A stretch of 64,000 nt of DNA from Streptomyces sp. MUM 203J. GTDB taxonomy: Bacteria > Actinomycetota > Actinomycetes > Streptomycetales > Streptomycetaceae. The notes below the pieces were generated by a model that made no database searches, was not told where the DNA came from, and was given only the letters and a program-made list of their open reading frames with translations. The stretch covers positions 1 through 64,000 of the forward strand of contig NZ_JADWYO010000010.1 of the NCBI RefSeq assembly GCF_022414595.1, read 5' to 3'. Within the stretch, counting starts at the first letter, position 1. Every line of letters begins with the position of its first letter. Below, in pieces: positions 9,031-17,075 of this stretch. A program made the position numbers and the translations under genes.

Positions 9031-9587
9031 GTGACCCGGCCCACCCTGCGGCCGGCCGCCCTGACGTGGACCTCGACCGGCAGCACCGGGAGGCCGGTCG
9101 TGGCGCGGGCGTGGTGCAGGACCGTGTCCGTCAGCGCGGTGAGCATGAACGCCGGGTCCGCGTCGGGCTCCACGTACAGGGACACGTACGCCTCCGGCGC
9201 CGCCCCGGCCCCGGTCAGCCGGACACGGGCGCGGGCCACGCCGTCGACCGCCTCCGCCTCGGCCTCCAGCGCCGCCTCCAGGGCACGCCCCCTCAGCGTC
9301 GCGGCGCCGCCGTCGTGGGTGTCCACCAGTACCTCGGGCGCCCGGGGCCGCCGTAGCTGGGCGGCCAGCCACATCAGGGCCAGCACCACGAGCACGGCGA
9401 GCGCGGCCATGACGGCCGGCCACCACCAGGCCCGGTCCTGCCACCGCTCCCGCGTCGCCTCGCTCAGCAGCACCGCGTCCGGCGCCGCGCCCAGTCCGGC
9501 CACCAGGACCGCGCCGCCCGCGCCGAGCAGCAGCAGCCCGGCCAGCGCGATCAGCGCGCGGTTGCCGCCGCGCGGCCCGGCCGTCAC
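9027..9587 (-). CDS. AmaP-like alkaline-shock membrane anchor protein
   Basis: A 186-residue protein with two N-terminal membrane helices (NRALIALAGLLLLGAGGAVL, and WWPAVMAALAVLVVLALMWL) and a soluble C-terminal domain. This is the plan of AmaP, which anchors Asp23 at the membrane in staphylococci. It is the last gene of a five-gene minus-strand operon. Its GTG start overlaps the stop of the DUF6286 gene by 4 bases (GTGA). The assignment rests on topology and operon context more than on residue motifs. Confidence 0.75.
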   Translation of the reverse strand: MTAGPRGGNRALIALAGLLLLGAGGAVLVAGLGAAPDAVLLSEATRERWQDRAWWWPAVMAALAVLVVLALMWLAAQLRRPRAPEVLVDTHDGGAATLRGRALEAALEAEAEAVDGVARARVRLTGAGAAPEAYVSLYVEPDADPAFMLTALTDTVLHHARATTGLPVLPVEVHVRAAGRRVGRVT

Positions 9588-10165
9588 GCGTGGCCCCCGT
9601 CCAGCCGGGTGACCCGCACGGTCACGGTCGGCGGGTGGGTCAGGTCCAGCTCCGCCACGCCCGCCGCGAGCGCCGCGTCCAGGTCGTGCCGTACCTCCTC
9701 CAGGTCCCTGAAGTGGGACTGCGCCCGGACCAGCGCCGTACCGCGCCGTACCCGGACCCGTACCGACCAGACACCCGTCACCTCCATGGCCCGCTCGCGC
9801 AGGACGAGCGCCACCGCGTCCCGGTGCAGCCCCGCCCTCACCGAGCCGGTCCCGTGCCGCATCGGCAGGACCCCGCGCAGCCCGGGAGTCGCGGCGAGCA
9901 CCAGCAGCCAGCCGCCGAGCAGTACGGCTACGGCTGCCCCGGCCAGCAGCCACGGGTCGTCCAGCGGGCGGACGGCCAGCTCGTCGGCGAGGGCCCGCCG
10001 CCAGCGCATGGCGGGCCGGTCCAGCCGTACGGCCGCGATGTCGTAGAGGAACAGTCCCGCGCCGGCGGCGACGGCCAGCGCGACGAGGGCCGCGGGCACA
10101 CGACGGGCCGACCAGAAGCGGTGCCGGGGGTGCGGGCCGGGCCCGGCCGTCTGATGCCCGCTCAT
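9584..10165 (-). CDS. DUF6286-type membrane protein of the Asp23 operon
   Basis: A 193-residue protein. Residues about 20-45 (VPAALVALAVAAGAGLFLYDIAAV) and 75-100 (LLAGAAVAVLLGGWLLVLAA) are membrane helices, followed by a soluble domain ending LTHPPTVTVRVTRLDGG. It matches the family usually annotated DUF6286 beside Asp23 genes in Streptomyces. The start ATG overlaps the upstream stop (ATGA). The soluble domain and that of the neighbouring AmaP-like protein are both small alpha/beta domains, so the two may be distant relatives. Function is unknown beyond its likely role in an envelope-stress complex. Confidence 0.7.
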   Translation of the reverse strand: MSGHQTAGPGPHPRHRFWSARRVPAALVALAVAAGAGLFLYDIAAVRLDRPAMRWRRALADELAVRPLDDPWLLAGAAVAVLLGGWLLVLAATPGLRGVLPMRHGTGSVRAGLHRDAVALVLRERAMEVTGVWSVRVRVRRGTALVRAQSHFRDLEEVRHDLDAALAAGVAELDLTHPPTVTVRVTRLDGGHA

Positions 10166-10533
10166 CCGGTCACCCCGTGGGCGGTCTCGCCGAGCCCGGC
10201 GTGGGTCGGGTGCAGCCGTTCCACGTGCACGGCCGCCTCCGGGACGGCGAGCCCGGTGAGGGACTCGATCCGCCGGACGACCTGCCGGCGGACGGCCGCG
10301 CACTGGGCTCCGAGGTCGGTGGGGTAAGCGAGTTCCAGCACGACCCGGACCCGGGCGCTGTCCCGGTGGACGACGGCCGAGGCCTGCGGGCGGCGGGCCT
10401 GCCCGGGCGCGGGGGCGGTGCGGAGCGCCTCACGGGCGGCCTGGGTGGCGATCCTCGCGACGGCGCGGTCCGTGAGAGTGGTCGCCCCGCGGTCGGCGGG
10501 CGGCACCGGGTTGCCCGACGGCACGGCGCTCAC
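10162..10533 (-). CDS. Asp23/Gls24 family protein (second copy)
   Basis: A 123-residue Asp23/Gls24-like protein with no membrane segment. A short variable head precedes TLTDRAVARIATQAAREAL, which corresponds to the usual opening helix of the family. The core then has VVLELAYPTDLGAQCAAVRRQVVRRIESLTGL and ends AAVHVERL. It starts with GTG and overlaps both neighbours by 4 bases, so it is translationally coupled. It is more divergent than the first copy at 10765-11196 and may form a hetero-assembly with it. Confidence 0.8.
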   Translation of the reverse strand: MSAVPSGNPVPPADRGATTLTDRAVARIATQAAREALRTAPAPGQARRPQASAVVHRDSARVRVVLELAYPTDLGAQCAAVRRQVVRRIESLTGLAVPEAAVHVERLHPTHAGLGETAHGVTG

Positions 10534-10730
10534 CGCCGCCGGTCGTCGCGGTAGCGGTCGCGGCTGCGGAAGAAGTCGCCGGGTTCGAGGTCGCCGTCGA
10601 GCAGTCTGCCCGCCACGAACCCGATCGCGCCCAACGCGGCGACCAGCAGAAACGCCCCGAATCCGCCGAAGTAGCCGGCGAAGCCGAGGGCCATCCCGGC
10701 CACGAGGCCGAGCGGCGCCATGCTTCCCAT
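10530..10730 (-). CDS. small membrane protein of the Asp23 operon (DUF2273-like)
   Basis: A 66-residue protein with two short Gly/Ala-rich hydrophobic helices (LGLVAGMALGFAGYFGGF and FLLVAALGAIGFVAGRLLDG) and a charged tail, RSRDRYRDDRRR. This matches the DUF2273 type of small integral membrane protein that accompanies Gls24/Asp23 genes. A GGAAGGGAG-like ribosome site precedes the ATG at 10730; a second ATG four codons in is possible. It sits 35 nt downstream of the first Asp23 gene and overlaps the next gene by 4 bases. Confidence 0.75.
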   Translation of the reverse strand: MGSMAPLGLVAGMALGFAGYFGGFGAFLLVAALGAIGFVAGRLLDGDLEPGDFFRSRDRYRDDRRR

Positions 10731-10764
10731 CGTGCTGCGCTCCCTTCCGCCCCCGTGGCTGTCG

Positions 10765-11196
10765 TCACTGGACGCGGGTGTCCGGCGCCTCCTCGTCGTT
10801 GTCGTCCTCCGGCAGCTTCACGTCCGTCACGGCGATGTTGGCCTCCACGACCTCCAGACCGGTCATCCGCTCCACGGCCGCGATGACGTTCTCCCGTACG
10901 GCCCGGGCCACGTCCGCGATGTGCACGCCGTAGTCGACGACGATCTCCAGGTCGAGAGCCGCCTGCACCTCTCCGACCTCGGCCTTCACCCCGCGGCCCG
11001 ACCTGCTGCCGCCCGGCACCCGGTCGCGCATCGCGCCGAAGGTGCGGGACAGGCCGCTGCCGAGGTCGTGCACGCCGTCCACATCGCGGGCGGCGAGCGC
11101 GGCGATCTTCTCGACGACGCCGTCCGCGATGCTGGTCCGGCCGAGAGAACCCTCCTGGCCGGTGCTCTGTTCGCGTGCTTCCTCGGCGTCGGTCAC
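10765..11196 (-). CDS. Asp23/Gls24 family envelope stress response protein
   Basis: A 143-residue Asp23/Gls24 protein, first gene of the operon running down to 9027. The core GRTSIADGVVEKIAALAARDVDGVHDL is followed by an alpha/beta domain (LDLEIVVDYGVHIADVARAVRENVIAAVERMTGLEVVEANIAVTDV in outline) and an acidic tail, EDDNDEE. Asp23 proteins of firmicutes collect at the inner membrane face and are induced by alkaline or cell-wall stress; the streptomycete role is less clear. The GTG start at 11196 has AAGGGG upstream. The promoter should lie between 11197 and 11254. Confidence 0.88.
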   Translation of the reverse strand: MTDAEEAREQSTGQEGSLGRTSIADGVVEKIAALAARDVDGVHDLGSGLSRTFGAMRDRVPGGSRSGRGVKAEVGEVQAALDLEIVVDYGVHIADVARAVRENVIAAVERMTGLEVVEANIAVTDVKLPEDDNDEEAPDTRVQ

Positions 11197-11254
11197 GGCT
11201 TGCCCCTTTTGCGCGGGTTCGGTGTCCGGTGACCACCCTAAGCGCGGGACAACG

Positions 11255-11291
11255 CGTACGCCCCCGGCCGACGTCCGGCCGGGGGCGTACG
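11255..11291. terminator. strong hairpin terminator
   Basis: A 16-bp perfect inverted repeat (CGTACGCCCCCGGCCG at 11255-11270, its complement at 11276-11291) has a 5-nt loop. It lies 14 nt after the stop of the crotonase gene and before the Asp23 promoter, insulating the two minus-strand units. Confidence 0.75.
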
Positions 11292-11305
11292 GGTCGGGAA
11301 CGGAG

Positions 11306-12106
11306 TCAGTCCGCGAGGCCCGCGAGGTCCCGCAGCCGACGCGCCTGGGCGGCGCGCTCCGCGACGCGCTGCTCCTCGTAGGTCCGCTCCGCCGCACCCC
11401 TCAGCAGGGCCTTGGTCTCGACGACGGCGTCACGCGGGGCGGCGAGCAGCGCGGCGGCCAGGTCGCGTGCGGCGCCGTCGAGCTCCCCTCCGGGCACGAC
11501 GAGGTTGGCCAGACCGATGCGCTCGGCCTCGTCCGCGTACACGAAGCGGCCCGTGGCGCAGATCTCCAGCGCACGGGCGTAGCCGACGGCGGTGACGAGC
11601 GGCTGCGTGCCCGTCAGATCGGGCACCAGACCCAGGCTGGTCTCACGCATGGCGAACTGGGCGTCCTGGGCGGCGATGCGCAGGTCGCAGGCGAGGGCGA
11701 GCTGGAAGCCGGCCCCGATGGCGTGCCCCTGAACGGCGGCGATCGACACGATGTCGTTGCGGCGCCACCAGGTGAACGCCTCCTGGTACTCCGCGATGAC
11801 GGCGTCCAGCTCGGCGTCATCGCCGCGCGCCAGGTCGAGGAAGGACGGTTCGCCGTCGAAACCCTCGGGGGTGAACGCCTGCCGGTCGAGCCCGGCGGAG
11901 AAGGACTTGCCCTCGCCGCGCAGCACGACCACACGCACGCTGCCCGGCAGCATCCGCCCCGCCTCTGCGAGTGCCCGCCACAGAGCGGGCGACTGGGCGT
12001 TGCGCTTGTCCGGGTTGGTGAGGGACACCGTGGCGACGGCGTCCTCGACGGTGAGCCTTACACCGTCCTTGTCGAGCAGGTCGAGGGCAGAGTCGAGCGA
12101 GGTCAT
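11306..12106 (-). CDS. enoyl-CoA hydratase/isomerase family protein
   Basis: A 266-residue crotonase-fold protein. It shows VRVVVLRGEGKSFSAGLD (first oxyanion-hole loop), AAVQGHAIGAGFQLALACD (second oxyanion-hole Gly and CoA-binding region) and RETSLGLVPDLTGTQPL, where the Glu fits the catalytic-acid position of hydratases. A likely general fatty-acid beta-oxidation or acyl-CoA enzyme; the exact substrate cannot be told. The ATG at 12106 opens a standard N-terminus (MTSLDSALDLLDKDGVRL). It is next to gbn but separated by about 220 bp. Confidence 0.85.
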   Translation of the reverse strand: MTSLDSALDLLDKDGVRLTVEDAVATVSLTNPDKRNAQSPALWRALAEAGRMLPGSVRVVVLRGEGKSFSAGLDRQAFTPEGFDGEPSFLDLARGDDAELDAVIAEYQEAFTWWRRNDIVSIAAVQGHAIGAGFQLALACDLRIAAQDAQFAMRETSLGLVPDLTGTQPLVTAVGYARALEICATGRFVYADEAERIGLANLVVPGGELDGAARDLAAALLAAPRDAVVETKALLRGAAERTYEEQRVAERAAQARRLRDLAGLAD

Positions 12107-12326
12107 ACGGGCCTCCGGGTCCGGTGCAGATCGGTCGGAGGGCAGCGCTGTACGCGCGTGGATACGCGCGCACATGTCGTGCGTCTGCCGCCCCGACCGA
12201 CAAATTACTGCACAGTAACCATCCGGTCGACCGGTCGGCCGTCAGACCTCCAGGGTCCGACGGCCGCGGCCGACCGGACGGGCACCGCCGGAACCAGTGG
12301 GCGCCGTACGAGCCGCGCTCGCCAGG

Positions 12327-12548
12327 TCAGGCCGAAGTGGCCTTCTTGCCTCGCGTCGCTCCGCCGCGTCCACGCAGCGTGACTCCGGATTCGGTGAGCA
12401 TCCGGTGGACGAATCCGTAGGACCGGCCGGTCTCCTCGGCCAGGGCCCGGATACTCACACCGGCGTCGTACTTCTTCTTCAGGTCTGCCGCGAGCTTTTC
12501 GCGCGCGGCGCCGGTCACCCGGCTGCCCTTCTTCAGAGTCTCGGCCAC
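12327..12548 (-). CDS. gbn: Gbn-like small nucleoid-associated HTH protein
   Basis: A 73-residue basic protein, AETLKKGSRVTGAAREKLAA onward, with one helix-turn-helix (about residues 32-55: SIRALAEETGRSYGFVHRML) and a basic Gly/Arg/Lys tail. Size, sequence and position between a crotonase and an ABC-F gene match S. coelicolor SCO1839, published as Gbn, a nucleoid-associated protein that binds GATC-containing sites and affects development and antibiotic production. The GTG start at 12548 is chosen because GAGGAGG lies 6 nt before it; an ATG at 12587 has no such site. The upstream region is unusually rich in GATC (see 12549-12877). Confidence 0.85.
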   Translation of the reverse strand: MAETLKKGSRVTGAAREKLAADLKKKYDAGVSIRALAEETGRSYGFVHRMLTESGVTLRGRGGATRGKKATSA

Positions 12549-12877
12549 CCGTGCCTCCTCATGGGAAGTGCGCTCTGGTCTTCTCATGATCACCCCTCCG
12601 CGTCCACATGGCCAGCCATTCGACGAGGTCTGTGACACAAGAACACCGAGCCGCGGCACGTCCGGCCCGTCCGTACAGCCGTGAACCGCGTCTGCGCGGG
12701 GAAGAAGTGCCAGGTCAGGGGTGATCCGGCAAGACCGGCGCGGCGCGGCCCCGGGAGCGGAGAAACCGCAGGACGCCACGCCGCGATATGAGATCGCCTC
12801 ACTCAGATGATGGATCACGGCTCCGCCGAATGATCCAGACGGAGACGATCAACGTCTTCCGGGCGGGGTCCGGAGGG
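12549..12877. promoter_or_regulatory. gbn upstream region: GATC cluster and inverted repeat
   Basis: No gene is supported here. GATC occurs at 12588, 12723, 12792, 12813, 12832 and 12847. Two of these sit inside an inverted repeat, TGGATCA at 12811-12817 and TGATCCA at 12831-12837. The interval must hold the gbn promoter and the 3' end of the ABC-F transcript, so the repeat may be a weak terminator as well as a protein-binding site. Confidence 0.5.
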
Positions 12878-14476
12878 TCAGGCGAGGGCCACGAGGTCGG
12901 CGTAGTCGGCGCCCCACAGGTCCTCGACTCCGTCCGGGAGCAGGATGATCCGCTCCGGCTGGAGCGCGTCGACGGCACCCTCGTCGTGTGTGACGAGCAC
13001 GACCGCGCCCTTGTAGGTGCGCAGCGCGCCGAGGATCTCCTCCCGGCTGGCCGGGTCCAGGTTGTTGGTCGGCTCGTCGAGGAGGAGGACGTTGGCGGAG
13101 GAGACGACCAGGGTGGCCAGGGCCAGCCGGGTCTTCTCACCGCCGGACAGCACCCCGGCGGGCTTGTCGACGTCGTCGCCGGAGAAGAGGAACGAGCCGA
13201 GCACCTTGCGCACCTCGACGAGGTCGAGGTCGGGTGCGGCGGAGCGCATGTTCTCCAGGACGGTGCGGTCCGGGTCGAGAGTCTCGTGCTCCTGCGCGTA
13301 GTAGCCGAGCTTGAGGCCGTGGCCCGGGTCGACCTGGCCGGTGTCCGGCTTCTCGACCCCGGCGAGCAGACGCAGCAGGGTCGTCTTGCCGGCGCCGTTG
13401 AGCCCGAGGATGACGACGCGGGAGCCCTTGTCGATGGCCAGGTCCACGTCGGTGAAGATCTCCAGCGAGCCGTACGACTTGGACAGGCCCTGGGCCATGA
13501 GCGGGGTCTTGCCGCAGGGCGCGGGGTCCGGGAAGCGCAGCTTCGCGACCTTGTCGGACTGGCGGGCCTCCTCCAGGCCGGAGAGGAGCTTCTCGGCGCG
13601 GCGGGCCATGTTCTGCGCGGCGACCGTCTTGGTGGCCTTGGCCCGCATCTTGTCGGCCTGCGCGTTGAGGGCGGCGGCCTTCTTCTCGGCGTTCTGCCGC
13701 TCGCGCTTGCGGCGCTTCTCGTCGTCCTCGCGCTGGCGCTGGTAGAGCTTCCAGCCCATGTTGTAGACGTCGATCGCGGAGCGGTTGGCGTCCAGGTAGA
13801 AGACCTTGTTGACGACCGTCTCGACGAGGTCGACGTCATGGGAGATGACGATGAAGCCGCCCCGGTACGTCTTCAGGTAGTCGCGCAGCCAGGCGATCGA
13901 GTCGGCGTCCAGGTGGTTGGTCGGCTCGTCGAGGAGCAGGGTGTCCGCGTCGGAGAAGAGGATGCGGGCCAGCTCGATACGGCGGCGCTGACCGCCGGAG
14001 AGGGTGTGCAGCGGCTGGCCCAGCACGCGGTCGGGCAGCCCCAGCGCGGCCGCGATCGTCGAGGCCTCGGCCTCGGCGGCGTACCCGCCCTTGGTGAGGA
14101 ACTCGGTCTCCTGACGCTCGTACTGCTTGAGCGCCTTCTCGCGGGTGGAGCCCTTGCCGGTCGCGATACGGTCCTCGTTCTGCCGCATCTTGCGGATCAG
14201 GACGTCGAGACCGCGGGCGGAGAGGATGCGGTCGCGGGCGAGCACGTCGAGGTCGCCGGTGCGCGGGTCCTGCGGGAGATAGCCGACCTGGCCGGAGCGG
14301 GCGATGGTGCCGGCAGCCGGGATGCCCTCGCCCGCGAGGCACTTGGTGAGCGTCGTCTTGCCGGCGCCGTTGCGGCCGACGAGGCCGACGCGGTCACCCC
14401 TGGCGATGCGGAAGGACGCGTTCTCGATGAGTACTCGGGCGCCGGCGCGCAGCTCAAGGCCGGTGGCGGTGATCAC
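12878..14476 (-). CDS. ABC-F family ATP-binding protein
   Basis: A 532-residue soluble protein with two ABC domains and no membrane segments. Walker A sites are GRNGAGKTT (about 35-42) and GLNGAGKTT (about 353-361). Signatures are LSGGQRRRIELARIL and LSGGEKTRLALATLV, and both Walker B sites read LLLDEPTN. The inter-domain linker (about 235-310) is highly basic and Ala/Lys-rich. ABC-F proteins act on ribosomes as translation factors or antibiotic-resistance factors; conserved position suggests a housekeeping EttA/Uup-like role. The start is GTG 14476 (VITATGLELRAG). An 8-bp inverted repeat lies about 105 nt upstream. Confidence 0.92.
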   Translation of the reverse strand: MITATGLELRAGARVLIENASFRIARGDRVGLVGRNGAGKTTLTKCLAGEGIPAAGTIARSGQVGYLPQDPRTGDLDVLARDRILSARGLDVLIRKMRQNEDRIATGKGSTREKALKQYERQETEFLTKGGYAAEAEASTIAAALGLPDRVLGQPLHTLSGGQRRRIELARILFSDADTLLLDEPTNHLDADSIAWLRDYLKTYRGGFIVISHDVDLVETVVNKVFYLDANRSAIDVYNMGWKLYQRQREDDEKRRKRERQNAEKKAAALNAQADKMRAKATKTVAAQNMARRAEKLLSGLEEARQSDKVAKLRFPDPAPCGKTPLMAQGLSKSYGSLEIFTDVDLAIDKGSRVVILGLNGAGKTTLLRLLAGVEKPDTGQVDPGHGLKLGYYAQEHETLDPDRTVLENMRSAAPDLDLVEVRKVLGSFLFSGDDVDKPAGVLSGGEKTRLALATLVVSSANVLLLDEPTNNLDPASREEILGALRTYKGAVVLVTHDEGAVDALQPERIILLPDGVEDLWGADYADLVALA

Positions 14477-15166
14477 GGTCAGACTCCAGGGCGGTTCGTA
14501 CGGCGGAAGGACGGCAGGGTGCGCGGAGCGCTCGGGTGCGGTGGCTGCTGTGGTTCCAGTGCCGTCTAATGCGCGGGGAGAATGGCCATACGGGCCATTC
14601 TAACGGTCACGTGCAAGCACTTTTCCGCACCCAACTGCCCTGCCGGGGCCGTGATGTCGGCTGTGACCACGGGACCGGCAGCCAGTGAGATCCGCGTCAC
14701 ATCACAGAGGGTGACTGGCATGGGGCCGGAGATCCGGAGCGGGCGCGGCGAGGACGGCCCGCGGTGCACCTGTCCCGCGGGCGCGGGGCACGATCAGGAC
14801 CCCGGTGCAGCCGTTCTGATTCCGGCGGAATGGCCGGTACGACACGGAGTGCGGCGCTGTCCTGCACGCGGCCGCGCCGCGCGGACACGGCGTGGTGATG
14901 CCGGGCCCGGACGGGGGGCGACGGTTTGTCGGCCCCGGGTCGTGACGGACGCCTGCCGACGGGGGTCTGCGTCATGGCGGACGAGGTCGACGTGCACCAC
15001 GCGGGAGCCTCGGAGCACGGTCCGTGGACCCTGTCCACGGACCGGTTCCACGGCTCGCGGGGCCGTCTCGCGCGGGACGCCGAGGGTGACCCTCCGGGGC
15101 TTCGGCGCCCGCGCCCCGCGGCACTCGCCCGGGTGAGGCGCACCCCGGCGAACCGGGGCCGGGCGG
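14477..15166. other. 690-bp intergenic region, no gene supported
   Basis: It holds the ABC-F promoter and an inverted repeat, GAATGGCC at 14580-14587 and GGCCATTC at 14593-14600. Open frames across 14700-15160 have biased, low-complexity composition, no good ribosome site and no recognisable domain. I see nothing else. Confidence 0.5.
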
Positions 15167-16594
15167 TCAGGCGGCGCCGCCGGTGTGGACCTGGAAGGCC
15201 GCGCGGCGCAGCGCCTTGGCGAGGGCCGGGTCCGGATGGGCGGCGGCCAGGGCGACCAGGACCTGGACGGTGCGGGGGTGACCGACCGCGCGGACCTCTT
15301 CGAGCAGGGCGGGGACGGTTCCCTGCACGGCGGACTCCAGGTGGCGGACCAGCAGATCGCTCTCACCGTGGTCGGTGACGGCCGCCGCGGTGTCCACCCA
15401 CAGCCAGGTCGCCTCGTCCCGGGTGAGCACCTCGGGGGCGTCGTCGGGGTCGGCGCCCTCGTGCTCGGCCAGCCAGATCAGGGCGTACGGCCGCAGCGCG
15501 GGTTCCCCGGCGACGGCCCGTACCTCGGGCTCGGCGGCGGCGCCGACGGCCCGGAGCGCCTCGAAGGCGAGGCCGCGCAGCAGGGCGTCGTCGCCGCGGG
15601 CGACGGCGAGCAGCTCGGTGACGGCACTGCTCACGGGCCGGGCGGCGAGCCAGGCGCGGTACTCGGCGCGGGCCGGTCCCGGGGTGAGCCGGGCACAGCC
15701 GCGCAGCATGTCCTCGGCGGACTGCTCGATGTGCCCGGCGGGGCTCTGCGCGGCGACGCAGATCTGCTCGAGCTTGACCCACACCGCCCAGTTGCCGAGC
15801 GGCGTGAGGGTGGCGTCCCCGTCGCCCAGCGTCAGCGCACCGACGGCGGCCAGCCCGTCGAGCGCCCACCCGAGCAGCCGGGCCAGCGGGGGCTCGCCAC
15901 CGGGCATGCCCGGTGCGGCCGGACCGGGCATGCCGCTCGGCGCGGCACCGGGCGCGGTGTCCCCCGAGCCGTACGGGACCTCGCAGCGTTCCTCGCGGAG
16001 TTCCGCGACCCGTTGCCGGAGCAGGTCGAGCAGGGCCGGTACGAGGACGGGGCCGGCCGACAGGTGCAGCAGGGAGAGCACCTGGGGGACGGCCTCCACG
16101 ACCTCCGCGACCTCCGCGGGCTCGGCGTCTCCGGGCACGGGATGGGCCAGCGACCAGGCGTCCAGCAGCGCGACCCAGCCGCGCAGCGCCGCGGAGTCGT
16201 CGCTGTCCCAGGCGCGCAGCCGCCAGCCGGGGCGAGCGGTGTCGCCGTGCAGTTCGACCAGCCCGGCCAGCCGGGCCCGGTCCCAGGCGACCCGCACCCG
16301 GGCCGGCGTCAGGCCGAGTGCGGCGGCGGCCCGTTCACGCTCGGTGGCGGAGGTGGGTTCGGTGACGCGGCCGCGGTGCTCCGCGGCCCAGTGTGCGACG
16401 CGTACGGCGTCCGCGAGGACCCGCCGGGCCTGACGGGCCAGCTCCGCCCGGGGCGGTGTGCCCTCCGGGGGCCGGGGCGCCGGGCGGGTACGCCGGGTGG
16501 CGACGGCCCGGCGGGCCGCGGCCAGCGGCCTCGCACGGACGAGACGGAGTCCGGAATTGCGCGCCGGTTGCTCATCAGGCTTTCGAGACGTCAC
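15167..16594 (-). CDS. large protein of unknown function (HEAT-like, paralogue of 51985-53454)
   Basis: A 475-residue soluble protein with no recognised name. After a basic, disordered head (residues 1-55), residues about 75-135 look like a winged-helix region (TERERAAAALGLTPARVRVAWDRARLAGLVEL in outline). A helical middle has a Gly/Pro/Met insert (GMPGPAAPGMPGG). The last 150 residues are helical repeats: EYRAWLAARPVSS, LRPYALIWLAEHEGAD, AHPDPALAKALRRAAFQVHT. That end aligns with the protein at 51985-53454 (GLARVWLAEQGAAD, then RDKGLAKEARKAAFKAR), so the two are paralogues. The GTG start at 16594 (TSRKPDEQ) is tentative. Function unknown; a scaffold or regulatory role is only a guess. Confidence 0.7.
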   Translation of the reverse strand: MTSRKPDEQPARNSGLRLVRARPLAAARRAVATRRTRPAPRPPEGTPPRAELARQARRVLADAVRVAHWAAEHRGRVTEPTSATERERAAAALGLTPARVRVAWDRARLAGLVELHGDTARPGWRLRAWDSDDSAALRGWVALLDAWSLAHPVPGDAEPAEVAEVVEAVPQVLSLLHLSAGPVLVPALLDLLRQRVAELREERCEVPYGSGDTAPGAAPSGMPGPAAPGMPGGEPPLARLLGWALDGLAAVGALTLGDGDATLTPLGNWAVWVKLEQICVAAQSPAGHIEQSAEDMLRGCARLTPGPARAEYRAWLAARPVSSAVTELLAVARGDDALLRGLAFEALRAVGAAAEPEVRAVAGEPALRPYALIWLAEHEGADPDDAPEVLTRDEATWLWVDTAAAVTDHGESDLLVRHLESAVQGTVPALLEEVRAVGHPRTVQVLVALAAAHPDPALAKALRRAAFQVHTGGAA

Positions 16595-16619
16595 GGGGGC
16601 AGTCTTCCCGCTGACGGCC

Positions 16620-17075
16620 CGAAAGCCCAAACGGAATGAGACGGACGCGGTGACAAAGAGCCAGGGAGGAGGCCTGTGGCGGGCCGGACGGAGGGTACGC
16701 GGGCGGGCCGCCGACGCGCTCCGGGCCGGGCACCGGGGCCCGGACACCGGCCGGGGCGGAGGACGAGGGCCGGACCGGGCGGACGTCCGGCGCGGACCGG
16801 GCCGCACCGGGTAGCCAGGGCCCGGACACCGGCCGGGGGGACGGCCGCGGGCCGACCGGACGGGTGCGGGGTGCGGGCCGGGCGGCGAATCCGGAACGGC
16901 CAGCGGACACGGGCCGGGCCCCGCCGGGCGGCCAGGACCCGGACACCGGCCCGGCAGGAGGGCGGGGCGGACGGGCGCAAGACCGACCCGGGCCACACCG
17001 GGCGGGCGGCCCGGTGGCGGCTGAGCGGAGACACGACGTGGGCAGGGCCGCGCCGGAGGCCGGTGTGGGGCCGCT
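16620..17075. repeat. GC-rich degenerate repeat tract, non-coding
   Basis: The 14-mer CCCGGACACCGGCC occurs exactly at 16739, 16821 and 16938, spaced 82 and 117 bp. Each copy is followed by similar strings built on GGGCGGACGGG. The surrounding sequence is a mosaic of GGCC, CCGG and CGGGC words. Open frames here encode Arg/Gly/Pro-rich low-complexity peptides and are not credible genes. It lies upstream of the 15167-16594 gene and downstream of the hydrolase gene. Confidence 0.6.

Noticed and set aside
12590..12802. A 70-codon minus-strand frame between gbn and the ABC-F gene
   Set aside because: No ribosome site, no recognisable composition, and it covers the GATC-rich regulatory interval.
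14926..15160. A possible gene starting MADEVDVHHAGASEHGPW near 14974
   Set aside because: The reading frame runs on into the antisense of the 15167-16594 gene, has no conserved pattern and no ribosome site.
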